In this document: piece after piece, positions 1 to 11,979 of the stretch
How positions within the stretch are numbered: the stretch's first letter is position 1
Layout: each line of letters begins with the position of its first letter
Origin: Selaginella tamariscina
Lineage: Eukaryota; Streptophyta; Lycopodiopsida; Selaginellales; Selaginellaceae
Assembly (NCBI GenBank): GCA_003024785.1
Contig: PUQB01000106.1
Location: 62,001-126,000, forward strand
Direction: 5' to 3'
Length of the DNA: 64,000 nucleotides
Made by a program: the position numbers and the translations under genes
The notes under the pieces: model-generated
Told to the model about the DNA's origin: nothing
Database searches by the model: none
What the model saw: the letters and a program-made list of their open reading frames with translations, nothing else

Positions 1-149
1 TTTTCATCATCATTTCTATTGGCTTCAGTTCCGAAATCAATTTCTTCAGCGCCTGCAATATCTGAATCTTGTAAGGACGATGTACAATTAAATGATAAAG
101 GGATAGGCAACGAGATAGTGTCAACAGATAAATGTGAAAGGGAGCAAAC

Positions 150-840
150 AAATGATTTGCAAAGTATTCAAGAGGCAACGCTATCCCATGTTACTCTCAT
201 GGCCATATTGTGTTGTTGAATGTCAATGGTGTTCTGCTTCATCGACAAGGGCCCGAGGATAGGAAAAAAGAAATCAAACAAGGAGATTTCATTCCTTGTC
301 ATGGTAAATTTTCGATATGATATATTTTTTCGTCCAGGGTTGGATCGTCTCTTTCAAAAGCTTAAGAAGACGGATGCACTTGTGGGGATTTCACATGCAT
401 GCAGATTCACAACTTAACACCGCTATTGAATTTGCTTAAGAAACATTGTAGTGTTGCAGAAGAGGTGATTCGTAAAGATTGAATTTTTTACCAACGAATA
501 TGTTATAAACCTCTCGAATTTTACAATATAAAAAGAAAGCAAGCCATACTTCTTCAAAAATGAAAGAATAATTGAGACTCATGGGGAATCAGTCGCTTAA
601 GGATAATGAAGAACGCATAGATGTTAGTGGTAGACGACTCTCCTCAGAAAGCTATGCTCAACCAAAACATTGCTTGTATTCATCCAATCACTTTCAACCC
701 ATATTCTGATACCAGATATCAATGGATGAGCTAGTAAACTACTTGGATACGTGCTTCAGGAAAGAAGAATCTCAAAAACTTTTGTGAGCAATATCCACTG
801 TATCAAACATTTCCTAAAGCTTTTCTTTCTCGTGATTTTG
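150..840 (+). pseudogene. Fragment resembling a NIF/FCP1-like HAD phosphatase
   Basis: No long frame is open here, but short plus-strand pieces read in order like a plant NLI-interacting-factor (FCP1-type) HAD phosphatase: a hydrophobic strand followed by LNVNGVLLHR at about 215-245 (the place of the D-x-D-G-T/V motif, first acidic residue absent), then FIPCHGKF, a FFRPGLDRLFQKL stretch near 325-360 matching the 'RPG...FL' segment, and near 720-830 pieces such as LVNYLDTCFR. The family dephosphorylates phosphoserine, for example on the RNA polymerase II tail. Stops and frame changes interrupt it throughout, so it cannot make an enzyme. The left end may continue outside the window. The assignment rests on a few short motifs and may be wrong. 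Confidence 0.35.
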
Positions 841-1190
841 AATTTATAAAATGAAGGATAGCAACCGGGTGCTTTATAATATTATTCTTAAGGAACGTCA
901 GTTTTTAGATGAGCCTTTATGTAGACCTTCTCTTATCACATCTTATGTATTAATAAGGATGGCAACTCCCAATTGCATTCGTGAGAGTGTTAGGTGGTGG
1001 CAATAACATCAAGATATTGACCAAAATGATTCAATTAATCCGGAGAGTGATGATTTAGACAAAATGAGAAGATTTCTCTGTATGATAGGAAGAAAGTATT
1101 TATAAAAAAATTAACATGTTGATAAGAAAATGATTTCATTTGTAATTATGTTTGATAGTATTTTTTAATTATTGTAAACTATTTTTAGAA
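841..1190. other. Degenerate stretch, no gene recognised
   Basis: Short interrupted plus-strand reading frames follow the phosphatase-like fragment and may be its decayed 3' part, but I recognise no motif. Base composition drifts to AT-rich towards 1100. Confidence 0.4.
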
Positions 1191-1389
1191 TATATGAATA
1201 TTCTAAGATATTTTAGGAATATTCCTTACTAAGTAAGGTTATTGAAGGATTAATTAATTAATTAATTAATATTTAAGGCTTAATTACATATTAATTAAAT
1301 GATTAATTAATAATTAAAACTTAAGTATTAATTAGTAATTTATTTTATATTCCCATTTTCACGTATCATGCCCACTTTAGTTACAACGT
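1191..1389 (-). repeat. MITE family copy 4 (one end preserved)
   Basis: The stretch ends with a terminal block (about 1350-1389) that matches, in reverse complement, the end of the copy at 31316: a TTCCCATTTT block, ATCATGCCCA, then CTTTAGTTACAACG. The AT-rich body with runs of TTAATTAA and TTAAGTATTAATTA is also shared. The opposite end is not clear. Related copies are at 23296, 30594 and 31316. It is non-coding and seems a non-autonomous DNA element. Confidence 0.5.
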
Positions 1390-2159
1390 GCATGAAAATA
1401 CTAGCTTTACTTAGAGTTTTTTGCAAATACCTAATAATAGCCAGTCGAACCATCACTAAACACCCAAGTGCACTAGTGGGCTTGTTTTTTACAATACCTA
1501 GGGCTAATAAACATAGTTCGATAAGTAATAAACAATCAATGTCCAAAGTAAAGTACAATCGTAGTAAAAACTATGAAACCACACTTAGAGAGAGAACCAC
1601 TAGGAGAAATGAGAGCAGCACATGTGCCTTACTACAAGGCTATTCGGTGAGAACACTACAAAGTGTTAAAAGAAAAAAAAGAAACTATGGCTAGGTAAAA
1701 ATATTTTATAAGCATATTAACAAGGTTGAGGTGATTCAACGAGGAATGCATGAAACTTCATTATGTTGTGTGAGATTCAAGGTTACTATTGCAATTACTT
1801 CCTAGTCAAGGTTATTAATTTCCATTTTGTACTTGTGCAAGCTATCACAAGACAAAGAGTTGGAGACCATGTTTGCACATGTACTTTATTTACAATTGTG
1901 TATTTGGATTGCATATATCATTTATTTCCTCCAGCACCTTGTCCTTATCAACATTGAGGTCCATTGCTTACTTGCTGGATGTGTAAGGGATAATGAACCC
2001 CTGTTATTGAATCTTAAAATAATTGACAACTACATTGAACATGTTTTTCTTTTCTTGATTCAATTTAGTCAATGTATTTCATATAGTTTATTAAATGATG
2101 GCTCGCATATTTTAAGATTAATGCAGCAATGTAATTTAGAATAGCAAATATGATTTAAA

Positions 2160-3655
2160 TTACATTTGTAAAGGAATATTCTTATATATATTTGAAATAT
2201 TCTAGAATATAATAGAATATGCTCTAAGCATCTTGTACGAAGCCTCATCTTTTGCCAAGACCCTTCAAAAGAAAGGAATTATTTTGTTTATTCTTGCCAC
2301 CAACTTTCTATCATACTTAGTCTATAAAAGATCACATTTGTTACCTCCTCCTCCCTATAGAAACATTAGATTGAGGTACAAGTTCTCTCTCTCTATTTAA
2401 CTGAATGTTTTTCTCCTAATTGCATAGCTAATTAGAAATTATCTTCAAACCTCCGTCGTTATTGAGATGTGCTAGTACTTTACACATTATATGCATATTT
2501 ATAATTCATATATGAGGATGTGCAAGGAACACATCAAGAGCTGCCATACTTGTTGTACATACTCAAACACCCACTAATTCATATTCTTTTATAGAGTTAT
2601 GGTTACAATTGGTCAAACACTGTGTTACTATGGATTAGTTTTACCGTGTTCACCCTAGAAAAAATTTATAGTTTTTAATCGATTTCTTCAGACATTTCAA
2701 TGAGTTAAAATTGAATAAACAACATGAATCGTAGAGAATCCATTGGTTCACCGAAAACATTTCATTTTATAGGTATTTAATGCAAGCATGTCCTTGTTTC
2801 AATCCTCTCAATCGTTTGTTGTTTGCTCATACTTCTTAGAAATCCAGTGTTTATTGTCAACGTAATACATATAGGTATGAGTGCATACACACACAAAGAT
2901 TTTAATATATATATATAATATAATATGTAATTATTTAACTTTGTTTTTATTTGCAACTTTTATTCATTTATTACTATCTGATCATTTCGTCTTTTTAATA
3001 ACCTTATATGTGTATGTGTAATAATTTAACAGACGAGGAACTTCTACACGATGGATAAAATACTATAATAATATTTATTATTCTTATAAAAAGTAATTCA
3101 TTAACATTAACAAGTTTGTTTTCTTCAAACATTAACACACTTCAGATTTAACGGAAACAAAACATATCTTTAACTTTAAATACACACACAGTCTTCAATG
3201 TATAATCTCGGTTTAAGCTCGGATATCCAAGATATTCTCATATTTAATATACTAAGAGAATATATAAAACATATTCTACTTATTATATACTATTTACTCA
3301 AATAATTAATAAATTAATTTTGTATACAGGTGGATGAGTTAACTACTTATTATATACTATTTACTCAAATAACTAATAAATATCATTAACTACTTAGTTT
3401 AATTAAGTTTGTATACAGGTGGAGACTCATCAGATGATATATTTTGTGAAAGAGTTTATCAACACTGGAGTGAAAATGTATATGCGGGTTTGACAAACAG
3501 GATTTTCAAAGTAGTAATAACTTATTAAAAAGTGGAATCAAGGTTGATGCTTCACAACCTGGTTAGAAGGTATATACTAAAAATATTAATTAGTTATTCT
3601 GCTATATATAATTTAAATGTAATAATAATATATAATATAGATAACACACACCAAC
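2160..3655. other. AT-rich intergenic stretch of unit A
   Basis: No gene is visible. A promoter-like TATAAAAG sits near 2326 in a segment absent from unit B, but no transcript can be proposed from it. A local direct duplication of a TTATTATATACTATTTACTCAAATAA-type block (about 3280-3310 and 3346-3373) is present. Confidence 0.4.
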
Positions 3656-3687
3656 TACAGTAGTAGCTATATATTATAGTCTCTCAC

Positions 3688-3736
3688 CCACACACACACA
3701 CACACATGCATGTGTGCGTGTGCGTGTGCGTGTGCC
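3688..3736. repeat. (CA)n-(TG)n palindromic microsatellite
   Basis: A CA run is followed directly by ATGCAT and a TG/CG-rich run, giving an imperfect palindrome able to extrude as a hairpin. Unit B has a shorter version near 11811-11840. Confidence 0.8.
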
Positions 3737-3878
3737 ATATTATGTACTACAAAATATGTGTTTTCTTTTGTGAAACATGCTTAATAAATATATCAAATTA
3801 CAAATTGCATATGTACCTTAATAAATATTTCAAATTGCAAAAGAACTTCTGTTTACCACCCGGTATGGTGCTTAATCC

Positions 3879-4515
3879 TCAGAGAAGCACCATAAGCTTG
3901 TCGCAGTCGTGCAGGCCATACTCCTCAGGGTGGAACATCTCCTCCGGGTCAGGGAAGTCCTTAAGCTGAGTCCACCTGCCACTCTTGAGATTGTAGCGTC
4001 CAAACTCACACACACACACAAGTTTACTTGCTAGTCTTGAGATTGTAGCGTGCAAAAGCCCCGTTCATACGCCCCGCAATGTAGATATCGTTCCCTACCA
4101 CCAACATGGGCAGAGAATACATGTATCGGATGTTTTCTTTGGCAAAGCCAGTGAGTCGTGAAGGGAGATTTTCGCACACTCTGAACCTGTAGGTGGATGC
4201 TTCTTCTGCGAGCCTTAAACGAGAGCCCTGTGTATACATATCACTTATGTTACATTTCCTCTTTAAGGAGTTTAAGGAGTCCAAACATTGTGTGTGTGCG
4301 TGCGCGCGCTGTTTGGATTATTAAACATGTTAAGTATATACCTGTGTATGCATTCCGAGGGAAGACAAACACCTTTGAAGCATTCTTTGGCTCTTTTCTC
4401 CACATTACATTGTCCTTCTCCCCTGCATCGACCAAGTACAAATCCCCTCTGTGCACAGCCAATGTGTTCGTCCATCGCCCTGAATCCTGCCAAACCATCT
4501 CTCTCTTCTCTCTCT

Positions 4516-4565
<50 letters not shown>

Positions 4566-5131
4566 GCAGGCGCACCTCAAAGAAAAAGCATGATACCACC
4601 TCCTGGTGGTCAGGTTGTACTCGCATATACAAGATTCCATAAAGATTGTGCGACAGACACAAAAGAGCCTGTCGTTCTCAATTACGAGAGGACACAAAGC
4701 CGGGTATACCCCGTTCAACCCTGGATAAGAGTTGTATTCGCCCTGCACCTTCATGAATCTCCCATTTGCCGCTTCAGACTTGGCACTCAAATCGTGGATC
4801 CATCGTCGCATCTCGATGCTGTAGCTTCCCACTCTGAGGTCGTCCGTGACTACGTACAGTGTGTGTTTCCTAGTGGGTGTCGTATCTGATTGCAGCACCC
4901 TGGATCTCATCGTTGTCGACTGGCACTTTCGTCACGGCCCCTGTCTCTACGTGCATCACGCATGCCTCGGGCCCCCAGTAGAAGCAGAGGTATTTGCCGG
5001 CGCCTGCACCGCCCAGCTGCGGCAGACTTTCTCGCTGCGCCACATGCCGCCACGTATCGGCGGCTATGTTGTACTCGTAGATGTCGGGCTGGCCGCCGGC
5101 GTGCGCGATCACCCCTGAACAACCGCGCCAT
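3879..5131 (-). pseudogene. Kelch-repeat (F-box/kelch-like) gene, copy A, frame-broken
   Basis: Minus strand, three exons by comparison with copy B: exon 1 5131-4576, exon 2 4486-4342, exon 3 4227-4024 (stop TAA), with a further homologous block GRYNLKSGRWTQ...DCDKLMVLL down to the TGA at 3879. Kelch-type blade motifs are visible: IYEYNIAADTWRHV, VGSYSIEMRRWIHDL, CICEYNLTTRRWY, RWTNTLAVHRGDLYLVD. No F-box is seen upstream, although a possible acceptor (TTTTTCTAG) lies just before the start, so an F-box exon may be lost. Introns have AG|GTGCG and CAG|GTATA donors. Against copy B, exon 1 carries a 1-base gain near 5113, a 2-base loss near 4877, an in-frame 6-base gain and a 1-base loss near the donor; exon 2 (145 bases) is intact; exon 3 lacks two single bases. 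Kelch proteins of this type are usually substrate adaptors; no function is claimed here. Confidence 0.75.
4487..4575 (-). repeat. Intron 1 of kelch copy A: (CT)n(CA)n microsatellite
   Basis: The 89 bp intron is mostly a CT run (4497-4540) joined to a CA run (4541-4564). The matching intron in copy B is 61 bp, so nearly all the length change is in the dinucleotide tracts. On the gene's own strand this is GT and GA repeat between an AG|GTGCG donor and a TTTGGCAG acceptor. Confidence 0.75.
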
Positions 5132-5169
5132 ACCATGAACCCTAGAAAAATCGTACAGCCATACACTAT

Positions 5170-6214
5170 ATAGAGAAACTCTTCTAGATCGGAATTTAGT
5201 TACTAACGATATAACAATTATAACTAATGATCATTTTTAAATTGTACGTTGTTACTTTTATAATTATAAATAAATTAGATGTATTAAATATAATCAAAAC
5301 CAATATCTTATTTAATTTTGATGCTTAGTTAAAGTTATTTAATATTGATTAGCTTTAAGTTTAACCCATATTTATCTTATATCCGACTGTTCTGGTCGAG
5401 AATGATTATATAGAATCATTATAGTTTTAGAAATTTGAAAGTGATTTATATATGAAACTGCCCAAACCAAATCAACTTTTCTATTTGATAAGAGAAGAAA
5501 CATAGCTTGTGACAGAAATTATTAGAAAAGATTAAATTACAATGTGAGTAGTTTTATTACATCCTATTAGTTAAATTAACAAATTATTTGTGTCTCACAT
5601 CGTATCGTATTGCAAAGGTGAATCTCATCAACTAAATTAATAAAATATAACCTTTTGTTTTGGTTATTATAGATTATAGCTCACATGAATCCGGATAATT
5701 AATATATTAACTAATATGGGTGATTAATATTAAAATTATTTAATTATTTACAATTACATACAATGGTCAATTGATTTGTCCAAAATAAACCTATAAATGT
5801 TATCTTTTGTCCAGTTTGATATTCTTTTATTTCTAATTAATTTAATACCTTTAAATATTTTAAAGCAAATTATTATAGTATTGTAGACATTTATATTAAA
5901 ATAATGTTTACTAGGTTTATTATTTTGACTTTAATAACAATTAGCACATTTTATATTCAAATCCCCTTATATAACTATACATTTATTTGAAGGAGTTATG
6001 AGTATAAATTATTAGTTTTAAGTGGTTTTAAAGAATATAAACTATTTACTTGAAGGGGTTTTAAGGAGCAAACTTCTTATCTTGCTTATTATAATAAAGT
6101 AAAATGAATTAGTAGTGGGGGTTAGTCCATAATTATGAGTTAAAGAACCCAATCACTTATATAGTAAATCGGTTGTCAGTCAACTTTGAAAATCATACAA
6201 ATAAATCACCATTT
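5170..6214. other. AT-rich 5' flank of kelch copy A
   Basis: No gene is seen. The stretch is collinear with 13200-14250 of unit B and diverged by substitutions and many small indels. It should contain the promoter of the minus-strand kelch gene, but no clear TATA box stands out from the AT background. Confidence 0.5.
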
Positions 6215-6485
6215 ACATACTTCCGTGCATGTATTATATTCATTAGTACATCATGATTATTTTATTTTTGATTGTATGTGTTTGTTTATGACTATTTTCA
6301 ATAATTGAGAGTTAACTTGAACATAATATGCATTAATTATTAGTTTATTGCCATAACTATTAAGGCTATAGAAATTCAAATAAAAGTTTAGCTTTTCAAC
6401 CCTTTACAAAGAGATTTAAGTATAATGGGTTTTATAAAAAGTTTGTCTATTAAACCACATTGTAAACCCCACAACTAAGAGCTTC
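6215..6485 (+). repeat. 265 bp segment, direct here, inverted in unit B
   Basis: This segment matches the reverse complement of 14250-14516 along its whole length, including GAGAGTTAACTTGAAC, AATTCAAATAAAAGTTTA, TTTCAACCCTTTACA and ATAATGGGTTT. It has no gene. Flanking sequence is collinear in direct orientation up to the ATAATTATGAGTTAA block in both units. Confidence 0.75.
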
Positions 6486-6499
6486 AAGGGTTGATTTGC

Positions 6500-6860
6500 A
6501 GGTATATCAAGTACAACTAGTGGGCTATAATCAAAAGTAGAATGTTCACATGGTCACATGAAGCAGTTGTGGTGAGAAGTCCATTAGAGACGCTTGGACA
6601 CATTGATCCAAAACCATCTACACACTCGGGAAGGGAGGATAGTGTAAAAGTGACTATTGCAAATGTGGTATGTACATGTCAATACCATGTGTCACGTGTG
6701 CCGTGTGGCTAGGGACTTGTGTATTTTGTGGAATACAAGATATCTCAAGTTTTTTATGATATTCTTATTTATATACTCTTCTATTTACACAAATTTCAAA
6801 TATGCTTTAATTCATTCTCTCACAAATGGATTTAATATTTATAAAACATGGGTCTTTTGG
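6500..6860 (+). repeat. Dispersed repeat, inverted partner at 19450-19800
   Basis: The stretch from AGTAGAATGTTCACATGG to TTCATTCTCTCACAAAT is found in reverse complement at about 19450-19780, with long matching runs such as AGTGTAAAAGTGACTATTGC and CAATACCATGTGTCACGTGT. The partner also continues into a block resembling a primer-binding-site/LTR junction, so the family may be LTR-derived, but no coding part is attached to either copy. Confidence 0.65.
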
Positions 6861-7079
6861 ATTGGGAGTGTTTCTCTAGGCATTCATTATATTTTCGCTC
6901 TTCTTCTTATGTCGCTTTTTTTATGGTTTGAACCATGCAACCTTTACCATACTGTTTTTATGATAACTTCAGGTGTATCGATAATTTAACCCATTCAAAT
7001 AAGCCTAGTTATATGATACATTTGAAGTAATGAGGACGATCATCAATTTGTGAAGATCCTTACAATAATCAAAGTATGA

Positions 7080-9500
7080 TTTAGGTAAGTGTGGGTTTGT
7101 ACTTCCACATCACTACTGACTTTTATGTCGTCTGCGCTCATTAATGTCATTTCAATCTCCTCTCGCCACCTTGTTTTAGGCCAGAAAGGGTGTAATTCTG
7201 TACTTGTGACAGCAGGCCCTTCTAACTCTCAAATAACAAACTCTTAATAGTCAACCACATACTTATATAGTTTTGATTAACCAGTTGCCTTATTAGAATC
7301 CTTTGGCATCAATTTTTAAACCTGTGTCACATACTTTTTGATATCATCAATAATATGCTTTTGTTCCTTAAGTTGGGCACTCAATGGAAGAGGGTTTAGT
7401 TTTTCTTATGGGATAAGTGGCTTTCCATCCTTTCCACTTTTGAAGAGCACTAAGCCCTCTCTCAGTAACCATTCTTGTTCTGATGGCCGTAACTTGTATT
7501 TCATAATAGGTATACCATCTCTTATGGATTAAAAGAATTGTAGTGGCACAATGTGACCAGTTAAAGAATCGCTCCCCTCTTGATATACTCTTTAAGAAGC
7601 TTTTTAAAGTTTGGCACCTTAATCATAAACAAAGCACAACTTTTTTTAGAGATACAATTTTCAAAAAGATCCATTGTATGCGGTAAGGTAAGTGCATTTG
7701 TCCTTTTTATAGAGTTAAATACTTACTGAAGAATGCATCAATATCTTCATGAATGTGACCAACATAAGGAAACTGAGCGTGATTGTCTCAAACACATCTT
7801 TGGCAACAAGCATTGACAAGTATGTTAGTACGTATTTAAAAAATAAAAGTAAGTATGAACTTGATAAACCCTTAACTAAAATGATTTACTTATTTTTGTT
7901 CTCACCTGCACAATTATTTATCTATAAAAGCAAATGACAGGAAAGCTTATTTAATGTTGAAGGCACATGTATACTATGTGAGTTAGATCCCTCCACTAAA
8001 CCAGAACTTCAATAGGGCCATTGTTTTTTGTGCAGGCTGCTGATAGTGCCTCTTATATTCCCAAATAGCCTCAAATGCAGATGTGTTTATGAGAGCATTA
8101 TGTAAAGGTTAAAGGTGTTATTTCTTCATTGTGAGATCACCGAGGACTTGTTGTGAGTAGACTTCAAGGTTTCTGAAACACATGGCCAATGACCCAATAG
8201 TGAAATTGGAGTCACTAGACCAATGTGAAAGTGAAAAATGTCCATATGATTCACAACCTATGTTAGCAATATGTCAATGAAATTAGAAGTTTCATGACAT
8301 TTTCAAGGCACTTTGGTGTTGTAAATAACTTTGGAATGCAGGTCTTTAAATGATCCATCTTGTCATGGATCAAGCACAAGTATTCTGATGGGCGTGACAT
8401 AGAAAGCATGCGATGTGCATAGTACTGAGATTAGCAAGTTTGTTGCAATCATGTGGGCTCCATCTTCTTTTGAATGACAGTGATCTCCACTAAGGTTTTT
8501 GCACAAGCCTTTACAGTCTTCAATGATGTACAAGTGTCACACTTGGAAAAGCTAGAGTGTTTTGTAATCTCTACATCTTTAAAATGAGTATTTCATATGT
8601 TGTTGAAGGTACCGGTGTAGATTGTTTAAAGCCCCATCAAACTAAGGCACTTGTTCATATGTTCACACAGCTTTAATTGAATGTAAATTAAAGGCAAAAC
8701 TTTGAGATTTTCCTTGACCCCACATATGTGGTATGGCATTTGTGAGGCATCATCCTTGAGCATCTCTATGGCTACCATAATGTGAGAACGGATTTGACTA
8801 GCGAGTGTTCCCATGTACTGAGGTCCGCATTCCATCTAGCCACTCATTCCTTCGGCAGTAGAACGTGGTCTTCGGGATCTCGTATATAGTGTATTAAGCT
8901 TTGAAATAGATGGCCAACTTATTAAATACTATGGATGTACTCTGATAAGGCCATTCCATCAATACACATAGTTAGTGTATATACAATCTCATGCCTTTGC
9001 TTTTGGGTGAGCATACGAAAGGCATGTTTACATTGGTAATTCATTCCGATTCGCCATCTGACAACACTTATTCTTGCAGCAGTCAATCATGAAGATGTTA
9101 ACAAAGCTTGCTGAAGATGTGGGATCCATCTTGACCCTCTTGCCAAAACTTGCTGAGGTAGATTTGTAGCCCATGAATCACCTTTTTCTTACTATAGAAC
9201 CAATGTAAGGAACCTCTTTAAACATGGGTTGCTTAGAAAATAAAAAAGAAGGAAAAGAAGCTGTCTATTCCATTACATACAATTCATGCGGCATGTGAAC
9301 AAATGAATCCTAGAAGAACATAAATGAACTTGGCACGTTCTTGGCTAGAGGCATTGACTTCAAAAGATAAGTTAAAGAGGTTAGCTGTTATAGTCTTTTT
9401 GGAATGGATGTGCTTCAAACATTCATGCTTTGAAGAAGACCATATTTCCATGGTGGAGACTTGCAACTTAAGTGAGAACGACATGGCTAATGTTTCAACC
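7080..9500 (-). pseudogene. DUF7869-type (transposase-like) gene relic
   Basis: Reading the minus strand from right to left gives, in broken frames, a series of motifs in the order of DUF7869 proteins: FSKCDTCTSLKT (about 8550-8515), YYAHRMLSMSRPSEYLCLIHD (about 8430-8365) continuing KMDHLKTCIPK (to about 8340), DSNFTIGSLAMCFRNLE (about 8210-8170), LINTSAFEAIWEYKRHY (about 8095-8050), the hallmark GHIHEDIDAFFSKYL (about 7762-7718), then MKYKLRPSEQEWLLREG (about 7505-7460) and FWPKTR (about 7180). Stops and frame changes are spread through it. The domain is transposase-like, and I associate it with mosses, ferns, algae and invertebrates. It sits between the two kelch units. I see no terminal repeats, so whether it moved as an element or was a host gene is open. 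Confidence 0.6.
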
Positions 9501-9509
9501 ACGAACAAT

Positions 9510-10320
9510 GCAAAGGTCGTTCACACAAAATTGAGGAAATCCCATACTACAAAGCATGTTCCCTTGTTAGAAGCCACCATACTTGACCTAACTAACACCG
9601 TCTTACAGAGTGCAAAGGTGAAGGCCACCCTAGAGGAAAGATATACAAATTTTGGACATTCCAAGGACATGCTTATTAATAAAGTTCATCGGAAACTCTC
9701 AACTGGAAAGTTTGTATCGCCAACTATGATAATCAATCTCGTCAACATAAAGGAACACATTGCAAGTTTGAAGTTTGTTGCTTCAACTAATTCATGTATG
9801 AACCGTGCACAACACATCTACTCCAATGGACAACATTGACAATTTGCACTCACACACGCATGACATGTCATTCCAAACATGAGAAGGAAGAAGCTCATAT
9901 TTCAGGAGGTGGAAGAAAGAGAGATACAACCTAGGGACTTGGGGATTAGAAGAATTTGTAGTCGAGTCAAGTGAAGTGCTTGGGCCTTAAGGAATAAGGA
10001 GGGATTATTTGTGAGTTCTTGATAGGTTATCCTTAGCAAGTTCTAGCTCTAGGATTCTTTAGCACAAGGAAGTATACAAACACCATCAGGAACATGGAGC
10101 ACGTGTAGAAGATAATGTGGTTTTGTCCACCTCCTTCAACATGTTACAGCCATCCTTATATAGGGATCTTCAAATGGGTGTTGCTCAAGCGCATGAATGT
10201 CACTGTGACCGGTTCATAAAGGAATAAATAAACAATAAAGGAGGTGAAAGTTCTCCAAGAAGCATGCTAGGAGTTCAACAAACCCCAATTTGTTCTCCTG
10301 CCACTTATAAAAAGGACTCT
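9510..10320. other. No recognised gene
   Basis: A 171-codon open frame exists on the plus strand from 9324 to 9839, but it overlaps the DUF7869-like relic on the other strand and shows no domain I know. The rest to 10320 is non-coding. Confidence 0.35.
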
Positions 10321-11979
10321 GTTGCTATCAGGAGGAGTGGGAGTAACATGTGTGCCTTATTACAACGACCATTCACTGAGAACACCCAACAATATGTTAA
10401 AAGAACAAGAAAAGAACTATGGTATAACAAAATTTCCTTAGGCATATTAGCAAAGTTGAGGTGATTCAACAAGAAAAGCATGAAACTTTCATTGTGTTGT
10501 TTGGGATTCAAACAATTAAGGTTACTATTGCAACATTTTTGTCTTGTACTTGCACAAGCTGTCACAAGACAAAGAGCTTGAGTCTATATTTGCATATGTA
10601 CTTAGTTTACAACCATGTGCTTGGATTGAACTTAGACATCACTTATTTTCTCCAGCGTCGTATCCTATGCGACATTGAGGTTCATTGCTTACTTGCTGGA
10701 TGTGTGAGGACTAATGAACCCCTTATTATTCAATCTTAAAGCAGTTGAGGGGTATGTACTCAACCTTCATAACTATATTGCATTGAACATGTTTTTTTGT
10801 TTTCTCAATAGTGATTAGCATGATTAACTTCAGTCGGCATATTTTCCTATAGTTATGTCTCACATTATTTAAATTTAGTCGGCAAATATAATCTAGGAGG
10901 GCAAATATGGGCAAATATAATCTAGGAGGGCAAATATGATTTGAATTACATTTGCAGTTTGTAAAGGAACATGGACTCGGATATGGAAGCCCTATCATCT
11001 CCTTTTCTGCTACAGCCTCTCAGGTCTCATAGGAATATGTTCCCCAACTTCTTCAGAATGTACCAACACACACGCACGCACATTGACTAAAGTACGTATT
11101 TTTGTCAAGTACAGTGACGCTTTAGCAATAGCTACTACTGTAGGTGATGTTTCTGATTAAATTATAATTATAATTATAAAATAATAATATTTATTCTTAT
11201 AAAAAAGTATAATTCATTAACATTAACAAGTATGTTTTCTTCAAACATTAACTCACTTCAGATAACGGTCTACACACAAAAACAAACATATCTTTAACCT
11301 TAAATAAATAAAGACATTACATCCAGTCTTCAATATATAATCTCACAGGGAAAATCAGATTATCCATGGTGGTACTTAAGCTCCGATGGAGATGCTCATA
11401 TTTAATATACTAAGAGAATATGCAAAACATATTCCATACAAAGTTCAAATGGAGAATTAAAGGAACCGTTCTGGGAGGGGAAGTTGGCATATGTCCTTAC
11501 AGTTATGTATTATACTTGAAAACTAGCTACTTATTATATACTATTTACTCAAATAATTAATAAATATCATTAAATAATTAGTTAAATTAATTAAATATAA
11601 TTTGTTGATATATTTTGTCAACACTGGAGTGAAAATGTATATGCGGGTTACGAACAGGATTTTCGATTAGTAGATAACTCATTAAAAAGTGGCATCGAGG
11701 TGATGCTTCACAACCATATACTAAAAATATTAATTAGTTATTCTGCTAAATAATAATATAGATAACACACACACTACAGTAGTAGCTATATATTATACAG
11801 TCTCTCACCCACACACACACATGCATTGTGCGTGTGCCATGTTATGTACTACAAAATATGTGTTTTCTTTTGTGAAACATGCTTATATATATCAAATTGC
11901 AAATTGCATATGTACCTTAATAATATTTCAAATTGCAAAAGAAAAACTTCTGTTTACCACCCGGTATGGTGCTTCATCC

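Larger units (their letters stand above)
1600..6485. repeat. Unit A of a diverged direct duplication carrying a kelch gene
   Basis: Unit A matches unit B (about 10320-14516) in collinear blocks: 1609-2150 with 10339-10960, 3060-3250 with 11190-11400, the kelch gene 3879-5131 with 11980-13179, and the AT-rich 5' flank of the gene to about 6150. Differences are many small indels plus unit-specific segments (for example about 2160-3040 only here). The last 265 bp are inverted in unit B. Because intergenic DNA is shared as well as exons, this is a segmental duplication and not a retrocopy. The unit spacing is about 8.1-8.7 kb. Confidence 0.8.

Noticed and set aside
4250-4910. Long open frames on both strands across the kelch intron (up to 230 codons)
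   Set aside because: They run through CT/CA repeats and the antisense of kelch exons; the minus-strand exon model explains the conservation with copy B.
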